Shown here: in pieces, positions 55,711 through 64,000 of the stretch
How the letters are laid out: every line of letters starts with the position of its first letter
Numbering within the stretch: the first letter of the stretch is position 1
DNA from: Amblyomma americanum
Taxonomy: Eukaryota > Arthropoda > Arachnida > Ixodida > Ixodidae
Reading direction: 5' to 3'
Length of the DNA stretch: 64,000 nt
NCBI RefSeq assembly: GCF_052857255.1
Contig: NC_135498.1
Location: 157,837,124 to 157,901,123 of the forward strand
The notes under the pieces: generated by a model
The model's database searches: none
Told to the model about the DNA's origin: nothing
The model's input: only the letters and a program-made list of their open reading frames with translations
Made by a program: the position numbers and the translations under genes

Positions 55711-56149
55711 ATATGGTATCCATCCCGCTGTCGATGCAGGTGCAGTCACCCTTCCTGATGCCCTTTGCTTTAGAGGCAACAGTGGTCATGAAAATGTATC
55801 TATGGTGGAAATTAGCCAAAAGCGATAGGAAGATTGATGGCTTAAAAGCAGAGAGGCGACGTAAGGTTAGAAGTGTAGGAAAATGTACATAAAAATGGCA
55901 AGTTTTGATAACTTATATTAGTAGAAGAAAAATAAAGGAGAAAAAAAGCTTAGCACGGTGGCAACTGCCATCACCCCGTTTCAAATTTGACGCTCCAACC
56001 TTCCATCCAGCTGTAGTTGTGATACATTTCGTCTCCTTGATAACCAAACTAGCCAATTTTTAAGCAAGTACCAGGGTCGTATTCTGTCGCCTTCCGTATG
56101 AAAATCTGAACATTCTTTACCCTTACAAAAATTGATTTTGCAATTCTTT

Positions 56150-56985
56150 AGAAAATCTTTTACATTTGCTCAATAGAATGTATTGTGTTTCTTTTAGATG
56201 TGTTCGGAATTTTTGCCCAGATTCATTAACTGATTGGCCACCTCATTGTTATAGGAACACGGCCAACATCCTTAAAAATTAACCACTGTAATGACTTGCT
56301 TTAGTAACTCCTTGAAGAGTCTGTTTAGAAACTTTTTGGAGTAAACTCATTTCATTGTAATGTGCTCCTTTTGAATCTTTATAGAATTTGGGTATAGTGT
56401 TTCAATAACTAATTCGCGTACGCATGGTTATAGAAATATGGCTAATCTCATTTAAAAGAAATACTTTAATGACTTGCTCTAGAAGCTCCTTCAAAAATTT
56501 AGAAAATCTTTTGTGTGTACTCGTTTTATTGTAATGTACTGCTTTTGAATGCGTATAGATTTTTGGTACTGTGTTTCAACAACTAATTGGCCACTGCATT
56601 GTTATAGGCTCAAGGCTAATATCCTTAGAAACAAACACTGTTAACAGCTCTATTTTGAAACTGGTTCAAGAAACTTTATGGAAATCCATTTGAAGGCATT
56701 TATTTCACTAAAACGTGATGTTTTTGTTTTTGTATCTGATTTGAATTATATATTTCAATAACTAAATAGCCGCCGCATTCCTACAGAGCTGAGCTAGTGG
56801 CTTTCAAGAGATGCACTTTAATTACTCTTGTTAGCAACGTCTTCGGGAATTATTTAGGAATTCTTTTTCACATTATTTTTGTTGAAGAGTGTTGTTTTTG
56901 AATCTGGAAAACATTCTGTGAATCACTTGGCGATAGCATTGCTATGAAATGGGGTTGCACATTGATCTCTATTTTGTGGTGGGAA
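56150..56985 (+). repeat. Degenerate tandem repeat, about 175-bp unit
   Basis: Five diverged units recognised by recurring anchors. 'aactgattggccacctcattgttatag' at 56,228 has counterparts at 56,407, 56,581, 56,760 and (weaker) 56,921, giving spacings of 179, 174, 179 and 161. A second anchor, 'ttgtaatgt.ct.cttttgaat.t.tata', recurs in phase. AT-rich, non-coding. Looks like an old satellite fragment or the internal tandem region of an unknown element. Confidence 0.7.
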
Positions 56986-56999
56986 GAAAAAAGCCCGTA

Positions 57000-58955
57000 A
57001 CTGCATTCATGAAGCGACAACAGTTAACGCTGTAAGCAAGCGAGGAATACAAAGCAACAGCACACCGTATGCAATCAAGTAACTTTATTTCACTTGGAAA
57101 CTTTTCCATTAGCTTATGGAATTAAGTATTTGCAGCCCCTGGCGACCCTTAATTATTTCCAATTACAATGAAAATTGGTAGGAAATGTGGCACATGAACA
57201 GTGCCAGCACATTTTGTTTTGGAACACGTAATTTCAGATTAAAATTATTTACTACACCACATGTGCAACAACGATCACAGCTGAAAGAGCAAGTTTTCAT
57301 AAAAAACAGTGGAGTACCGACTCAAATACTGCCCAGCCTTACCCCTTGAATACCTCTCAGTATGAGCCTGCCTTATTTTGATACATTGATATCCTACATA
57401 AGGTAAAAATGCAAGTGAGAGCCATAGCAAAACGCTAGCTGCATGTTCATTCTACATGAAATAATTTAGAAATCACTATGTACCATTATGTAGCATTCTG
57501 AAAGGATAGCAGTTACAGCAGTCCAAGGACTGTGAGCCTAGTAAAGAAGTGAACATGATCAAGGGATCAAAATTGTTTTGAAGATCAAATGCGAGATCTG
57601 CGCAGTATTGAACTGACCTGTTATTGAAAGAATATAGACACTTAATTTTCGTGGCATGTTTTTTTCTCTACAATGAAGCAGAAGACATTACTATGCATGA
57701 ATCACCAGGTGGTATATTATATATGTGAATTTTCCTGTTATGCTGATTCTGTTTCGACAGCTGACATCTTAAAGGTCACGTGAGGCATGAAAACCCAGCA
57801 AATTGCAGATATTCGTTGCCCTTCCGGCTGCTGCGACTGGCTGCCTTTTGCATCACAGTGAATTGAAATGACAAAGAAGCAATTATATCGCAGTTTCTTC
57901 ATGTCTCCCACGACCTATATGCATACTTTGATGTCACAGTCATCGTTTGGCTGTACAAACTGAAACAGCGTGAAATAAATTTGATTACAAATTATTTAGC
58001 AGTCGCACTAGAATACCACAGGGTAATCTATGTATAATAATGCCTTATGCATCATTACAAAGCAGAAAACATACCACTATATGATAGGTGTCGGTGCTTC
58101 ATTAAGCATCAGAAGTAAGAGCAAGACACAAAATAGAAGAATGAGAAAAAGAAAGAGTACAATATTCATTTCTACTCTACATGACCAAAGAGCATCTCAT
58201 GAGAATGCCAATTTGAAACAGTATTTAATATGTGATACTGAGCAGTAATGAGCCACTTAACCATCACACATATTACTGTATAGAACAGGATGTGCATTGG
58301 TTCACAATTCAGTTCTGACCAGTTTGCCCTGCCTGCAAACATACGTAACTCGTCTTTTCGTGCAATGCTTTGCATGTAGAGCTTGGTCTACTTATAGGAA
58401 ATACAGAAGGGTCAGTATAGGACGCTTTAGAGTTGGCTGTTCGACAATCCTTGTCAGGTGACAACAGAAGCTGTGAATATCATCCGTTACAGCCCCTTTT
58501 CGTCACTCAACTGCTGCTGCCAACGTGCAACTAATTTTATACCTATGCACATGCTTTCCTGAGCTGTGTTTAAGTGTTGCCTAGATTCACAATAGGCAGC
58601 ATGCTTCTAACAACCTGAGATCAACAGCAGCAGGTTGCCAAATTCAGTTCTCAAGAAATGTATGATGTGTTGTAGTAATTATGTGAACAAAAATAAAAAT
58701 GAGAAGAAAAGCTATACCCTGTTTAGAGGAGAAACAAAACAAATATTGTGAAAACAAATCTGTTTCATTGCAAGCTTTCCTATTTTATATTAAATAGTAA
58801 GGAGGATAAATGTCATGGGATATTTACAACCAACTCAAAGCAAAAACTCGAAATATGCAAACGCTTGAAATGAGGTCTGCCTTGATAACCATGCTGGTGC
58901 AAACATATTTAGTTTGTAATGCATATCTTTTCATTGATTGCATTATTCTGACAAT
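57000..58955. other. AT-rich low-repeat region, possible 3' UTR (minus strand)
   Basis: No LINE, SINE or repeat-R sequence recognised. On the minus strand an AATAAA lies at about 57,086-57,091 ('tccaagtgaaataaagttac'), downstream of the candidate terminal exon at 59.0 kb. This would make the stretch a long 3' UTR. The plus-strand ORF at 58,030-58,248 is not credible. Confidence 0.3.
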
Positions 58956-58960
58956 ACTAA

Positions 58961-59037
58961 TTGGCAAAAGGAGGCAGTGATTTCATGTCGGCACTTCCAG
59001 CTATTCGTTGGTTTGGATCTTCATTGTGCATATCCTG
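58961..59037 (-). CDS. Candidate terminal exon of an unidentified gene
   Basis: On the minus strand a good acceptor (attttactgcag) is followed by an open frame DMHNEDPNQRIAGSADMKSL then PPFAN and a TAG stop. Composition is unlike the surrounding AT-rich DNA and reads like real protein. Another strong pyrimidine tract plus acceptor lies upstream at about 59,228 ('tttttttctctggcctatgcgcag'), but the following sequence does not give a clear frame. I do not recognise the protein; upstream exons were not found. Confidence 0.3.
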
Positions 59038-59239
59038 CAGTAAAATAATTCAACTGCATACACACCACTATTTTCTATCATAAAATGTACTGATGACTTG
59101 CAGTAAGCCAATCACGTGATCTGGCTGGCAGATTATGGGGTGAGTTGTTCTTGTCTGTGCAGAGATGTGGATGTATCAGATAGGCGCCACACATGCTTGC
59201 CAGTCTGAAGTACCCAGATGTCTGCGCATAGGCCAGAGA

Positions 59240-61010
59240 AAAAAAATCCGTCAGTGAGACCGAGCACACAACTACTTTCACACTAATGCAAACATACGGA
59301 ACACTCAGATTAGTATGTTTAAGCAGTAGCACTCTGGTAATCAAACTTTGAAAAGCTTGCTAACAGCACAATACCGAAATTACGACTTCAAAATAAATGC
59401 AATGTACCCTTACAAAAGAACAGTAAACACAAACCAGCTCTAATTGATACCCCTGCCATATTGAAATATTTCATGACTATAAATAGTACTAATACATCAG
59501 CCTGTAACGATATTTTTGTGATACATAACAATATTTATCGCCATTATAATGCATGGCCATCACAATCGCTTGTTTTTAGAGAACTAATTAACCTCCTTTG
59601 GTTTACAAGTGACCGGTTAATTGCTGCAAGAAAATTAGGGGCAGTGAAAACTTTGATAAAACCAATCATTCAACCTCCATAGTTGATAGGCAGCACTGAG
59701 CAGGGTCTTTAGGACTGGTGCCTCAAAAACAGTAATTGCACTCACTAAACATCTGACAAGACGGTGATGCAGACGAACCCCTTTGATAAGGAAGACATCA
59801 CTTCGTGAATTCTGATCCTGCTTCAGTTAGAAAATCTTTCTCTTTCCTGCTCCAGTAATGCTAGGTTGATACTGCTGAAATAGTTGTAAAATGATAGTAG
59901 ATGTAATAACAATGTCAAATTACATTTCGCACTGCTAACCCGTATATGCCTTTCCCTGTGTTTAAAGGACTCAATTCAGTTACACGCACATTAAAAACTC
60001 ACGATGTCCTACTGCTCTAGTAGTGAGATCAATAGAGCATTGTTTCAGTTGCTGCAGAAAAGCGGTGAGATTACAGCCAGGCAAATGAATCAATGCCAGT
60101 TCCACAGACATGACAAAACACAATGTAAAATAGTCAACTTTTTATGGCACGACACTACAGCGCGAGTGGAAGCTCCAATTACACAACTCGGCGAAATTGA
60201 AGTGTCAGTACTTCTTTCGTTGAAGAACTAAGGCGAATCTGCATGTGCCACTATTGCACACATAAATTCCTTTGAAACAAAATTATTTAAAAACACAGCT
60301 GAAAAACATTAAGTGCAGTTTGCGATGGTACAGCCAAATGTGTGCAATTACAAAAACGACAACATTACCCACACGGTGCAGCGACATGTTGGAAGGTGTA
60401 AAGGTGTGCTACTATATTTTTTCTTTGTAGAGGTTCATTACTGCAGCAGTTCGAAGTATGCTTGAAATGACAAAAAATAAACCAATCAACCAAATCCAGT
60501 GCCCACAATATGCTTAACGCTCTCTGTGAGTGAACAACGCTGGAAAGGAATTCAGAAAAGTTATTTTTGTGGCGAAAGTCTTCAGCAACGTATCTTGTGC
60601 ATTTGAAGTGCGCAACTCAGACAGCTGTAGCTACATCGTCATTTCACTTCCAGGTACTGAACGGCTGCGTAGTGTTTGTAACGTGGAATAGGCAGGTCAT
60701 GTTCTTTTGAGCTTGGAATTATACCTTGTAAAAACAGATACACACACAAGCACGAATAACTAAACGCCGAGAAGCACTGCCACTGAGAATCTTACGTCGT
60801 TCCAAAACAGCGCTTTCTACGCGTTGGTCCCATTCATCGCAGTAATGAGGGCAACGATATCATGAGATCAAAAACATGCAACTATATTACATATCGCAAC
60901 TTCTTCGCTGCGTAGAAGCTACAGGCGCGAAACGATGGTTTCCATGGCTGTGTGACTGGCTCGTAGTCACGTGAAAACAGAGCACTTGCGGAAGCCGTTG
61001 CGTCGAACTC
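59240..61010. other. Low-repeat AT-rich sequence, no gene called
   Basis: No mobile-element motif. A 75-codon plus-strand ORF (60,004-60,231) has no recognised domain. It could be intron of the gene suggested at 59.0 kb. Confidence 0.35.
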
Positions 61011-62620
61011 GAACTTCTAGTGCACTCTGAAGAAGTTGTCAGAAAACAAGCAGCAGCATTTACAGCACTTCACGCACCCCACCACCACATTTTGAAAGAA
61101 AATTTCAAGGACTCTACTCTATTCACATTCGTAAGCAATCAATCCAGGTCGTTATTTCTTCCACGTTGTTGCCGTTGTTGTCACGGCGTGGTGCAAGGCG
61201 CAATACGACGTCTTCCGATATCTTCAGAGCAACTTCAGGCGCTTCAGAAGGTCTTTGGAAGCGCAAGAGTCGCACACCAATTTTTTAACACATTCAAAGA
61301 AAAACAGCACGGAAAGGCCACGGAAGGCGCAACCCGAATCCCAAAGTTACTGGACAAAAAACAACGCCCAAAACGCAACCCGGCAACAAAAATAACATGG
61401 CGCTGCAGCTGCGACTTTCGAGATTGGACTGGATTGGCTTCGACAGGTTTTTTTTTTATTGTTTTGCCGCGGCATCTGCGGGAGTTTCGGTTTTCTTCGC
61501 AACCGGTAACTCTTGGGACAGAAAATTCCTTTTGCTCGGCAAGACTCACAATTAGGAGCAGTGCGGCATACCACTCTTTCCTGTATCGGCCGCCAGCCTC
61601 GGCCACCTATTTCTAATGCTGGAAAGGAATGCGCTGGGTGGGGCTATTATAAGCCGCTCCACAATAGATTCAAGGGCTTGCTTGGGGGAATTCTCAAGAG
61701 CAGTGTTGGCTTCGCGTCTAGCCACAGATGTGCTTGACGAGCCTGTGGGCATTCCTTTCACACACACGACGCACTTAATGGGCTTGATCCCTACACAATA
61801 AGGCTTGAGAACGAAACTGCATGTTCTCGATTGGGGCCGGATCGTGCTCGGACGACGCGGGAATCTGCCTGGGCATGGCCCTTAATTTCCAAAACTCTCG
61901 AAGTCAGCTTCTCTTTACTGCGGAAGCAATTTTTACCATTCAGGCCAAACATATTTTAGGAACAGATCGGGTGCAGCGCTGGAGAAATTTTCCACGCCCT
62001 TTCGTGCGCGCGCTTCTGGCTTGTGTTGTTGCGGCGATAAAGGGATTAGAAGCTCTACCAAGATATTTATGCTCAGGTGAAATGCACCCTCAACCCGCTG
62101 CAATCGCCACGGAATGGTGAAACGCAGCTTTGCCAGTCCTCAGCGCTGCACGGAACTCCTGCCCTTAAGACGGGGCACGTAGCCGTGGTAGAAGTGTTTT
62201 TGCTATGCAGCAAACCTGACTTACAAACTTTTGGAAAGTGTCTGCTAAAACTGCACCCAGTTATTGTCCTGCAGTCCGTCGTGTGCTCGGTCGACAAACA
62301 CCGTTCGTGGAAGAACATTTGCGCGGTGTTTTGATATATACACAGGACGGTACGACAAAGAGGGCCACTTTTCTCCGAAGGAAAAATTGGATATAATGGA
62401 TGCAGACACAAATCAACACGAACTCGAAAAATGGTGAATGCAGCAACTCCGGCGATGAACAAATCTACTCCTATTTGCGCTCTTTAGTCAGTAGTGAATG
62501 CTGATCATATTTTATCGTTCATAGAGGAAAAATATTCCTTCACAGATATTTATATGCTTTGTTGATCCCGTTTCTGGAGATTTCAAGCGGTCGCAATGGC
62601 GATCAGGTTGTTTTTGCTCA
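61011..62620. other. Unassigned; possible exon sequence on minus strand
   Basis: Base composition rises in GC. On the minus strand, 61,885-61,610 stays open and protein-like (KPYCVGIKPIKCVVCVKGMP, then ENSPKQALESIVERLIIAPP, SAFLSSIR). It might be an exon, but no start or splice structure is clear and I recognise no family. The 198-codon plus-strand frame (61,020-61,616) overlaps it in antisense and has no motif. Confidence 0.25.
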
Positions 62621-62627
62621 ATAAACG

Positions 62628-63470
62628 TGTCACGGATCTCCCCGGAGAACACTTGGACCAGAAGAATGGACTAGGCGACAGGTGTACCCACACAGTCGCA
62701 CATTTAATACACCCTAAGTGACACACACGCTAGAACACAAAACTAACACGAAACACAAACAAATAAATACACACGACCCGGGAACACTGATACCAGCGTC
62801 TACTACCAGCGTTCTACTGTTCGTGGTCGGCGTTCGTGCTCACGGTTAGTTCGGTGCGGCTGCGGCGTTCTATGGATCCAGTAGCCAGCGTCGAGGCGGC
62901 GCTCGACGTGCTTGGGCTGGCGTCGCTGGCGGCGTCGCTGGCTGCGTCGTATAAGCTCCCTGTCAAAGCGCCCGTGTTGTTGACGCCGGTGTTGTTGGCG
63001 TTGGGGGCACCACCCGAATGGGTGGCAACAGCGCTGGAGACACCCCTGGCCGTAGCAGGTGGTAGCGTCCTCCGTTGACCCCCCGGAACGGGCTCAGGCA
63101 CGGCAGCAAGTACACGATGCGAATCCGTAGAACGCGAGCTCACCGGAGCAGTAGCCGGCGTCGCTCTCTTCCAGCCGATGCGTCCCTGACCCGCCGGAGC
63201 CTCCGCTTCTCTGCTTTTTCCCCCAAGCCTCACTCTCTTTCGCTCTTTTATAGCCTTGGCGTTAGTCCACGTAAGCCTTGTCGTCTTCTTCTTCTTCTCT
63301 TCTCCACCACTCATCTCTCTCCACCTCACCGAATGCTTCTCCACCAGTCATCTTTCTCCACCTCGCCGTACGCTTCTTCTTGATATTCTTTATCCTTCGG
63401 TTAATCCACGTCGTCTTCTTCGCACCTATTTCCTTTAAAATTTAATTTAGGCTCCTTAATATATGTGACA
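62628..63470 (-). repeat. 3' LTR of a Gypsy element (843 bp)
   Basis: On the minus strand it starts TGTCACATATATTAAGG and ends AGATCCGTGACA (inverted TGTCAC/GTGACA ends, TG...CA). A polypurine tract lies directly upstream (63,471-63,485), so this is the 3' LTR of a minus-strand element whose internal part lies to the right. It contains TATAAAA at 63,252-63,246. The 176-codon ORF inside is a shadow. The other LTR would be outside the window, so the target duplication cannot be checked. Confidence 0.82.
63246..63252 (-). promoter_or_regulatory. LTR TATA box
   Basis: TATAAAA on the minus strand within 'ggctataaaagagcg', about 220 bp into the LTR, as expected for the end of U3. Confidence 0.6.
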
Positions 63471-63485
63471 AGGGCCCCCTCTCTC
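63471..63485 (-). promoter_or_regulatory. Polypurine tract
   Basis: Minus strand gagagagggggccct next to the LTR start. Plus-strand primer site for reverse transcription. Confidence 0.75.
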
Positions 63486-63596
63486 AAGAGTTTTTCCATG
63501 AAAAACTGCTCACGTCATACTCATCTTCAAGCCATCCAGCCAACCGACTATCTTGTGTGGCGATTTTCGACCCAGCACACAACACACCGCAGATGT

Positions 63597-64000
63597 TCAG
63601 TTTTCTCTACTTATGAAGTCCGCTCCAACGTTATCTCTGCCTTTAATATATTCCACCTGAAATGAGTATTTTTGCAACGCCAAACTCCATCTCATGACTT
63701 TACTATTGCTCATTTTGGGCGTTGTTAAGTATTCAAGAGGCTGATGATCTGTTTCAATCCTGAAATAACTTCCAGAAAGATAAATGTGGAACTTCATTAC
63801 CACCCACACCACCGCCAAACATTCCGTGTCAACAGTAGAAGAGTTTCGTTCTCTAGCCGATAATCTCTTGCTTGCAAAAAATACCGGATGTAGCACGCGA
63901 TTCTCTTCTTGCAAGAGTACGGCTCCTAAAGCTCGGTCTGATGCATCAGAGCGAAGCACAAACTCCTTATCCGTACTCGGAGCAAGCAGTACAGGCGGTT
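63597..64000 (-). pseudogene. Gypsy pol: RNase H domain, partial at window edge
   Basis: Open minus-strand frame from the right edge (PPVLLAPSTDKEFV) through LRSDASDRALGAVLLQEENR, FFASKRLSARERNSSTVDTE, FRIETDHQPLEYLTTPKMSN and FQVEYIKGRDNVGADFISRE to a stop at 63,597. These are the conserved Ty3/Gypsy RNase H blocks (first Asp as SDAS, then Glu, and Asp of TDHQ). RT should lie beyond the window. Only about 110 bp separate the stop from the polypurine tract, so integrase is absent here. The element is therefore internally deleted. Confidence 0.85.

Larger units (their letters stand above)
54490..56012 (+). mobile_element. LINE-a-family 3' fragment, split by a fold-back element
   Basis: 54,490-54,734 reads GRAVLFEANYGCLRTRSYKN and CALCGKPVKTTEHLILKC (complete CxxC...H...C). 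After the insertion, 55,711-56,012 is the 3' UTR with aataaagg, ending at 'ccttccatcc'. It parallels 15,718-16,262 almost base for base, then the repeat-R tail resumes ('gtagttgtgatacatttcgtctcc', to about 56,120). Confidence 0.75.

Noticed and set aside
62814..63344. 176-codon Ala/Ser-rich ORF
   Set aside because: Falls inside the Gypsy 3' LTR and has no homology signal.

Overview
The window is repeat-dense eukaryotic nuclear DNA, almost certainly from a hard tick (Ixodidae, probably Metastriata). The main evidence is the abundance of tRNA-headed SINEs resembling the tick Ruka family, and the tick-style LINE and Ty3/Gypsy relics. I see no bacterial operons, CRISPR arrays or rRNA, and no confidently identified host gene. 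Nearly everything recognisable is mobile DNA, often nested.

Left part, 1-17.7 kb. Two copies of a long composite repeat (called R here) flank a decayed LINE (3.82-7.90 kb). That LINE ends in a 240-bp perfect GGAT microsatellite and carries a SINE and a solo LTR, each with clear target duplications. The second R copy is split by a gag-only LTR element (9.24-12.80 kb) whose order is leader-gag-PPT-LTR-leader, i.e. circularly permuted. R also carries RTE-type LINE debris and a relic THAP motif.

Middle, 17.7-33 kb. A decayed CR1/L2-like LINE (17.68-20.95 kb) and LINE 3' fragments are followed by a near-full-length two-ORF LINE with EN, RT and RNase H (22.07-27.17 kb, minus strand). Then comes a field of SINE and repeat-D fragments.

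Centrepiece, 33.3-46.4 kb. One LINE (minus strand) is split by repeat D, repeat D is split by an 8,021-bp DNA transposon (34,957-42,977), and that transposon holds a 624-bp solo LTR. The transposon has an AT target duplication, AGG...CCT imperfect terminal inverted repeats and two convergent, spliced, mostly intact genes. One is a plus-strand SWIM-zinc-finger/YqaJ-type nuclease (six exons). The other is a minus-strand THAP-domain DDE transposase (five exons). This pairing fits the poorly studied eukaryotic ISL2EU/IS4EU group and is the most interesting system in the window.

Right part, 46.4-64 kb. It holds a decayed Gypsy pol, two more R copies, and a 976-bp fold-back element in which a Gypsy LTR and gag run into an inverted copy of the same LTR. 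Next is a degenerate tandem repeat of about 175 bp (56.15-57.0 kb). A relatively repeat-poor AT-rich stretch (57-62.6 kb) may contain the end of a host gene. The window ends in a Gypsy 3' LTR, polypurine tract and RNase H running off the right edge.

Clade names are judgements from motifs read by eye; no database search was possible.
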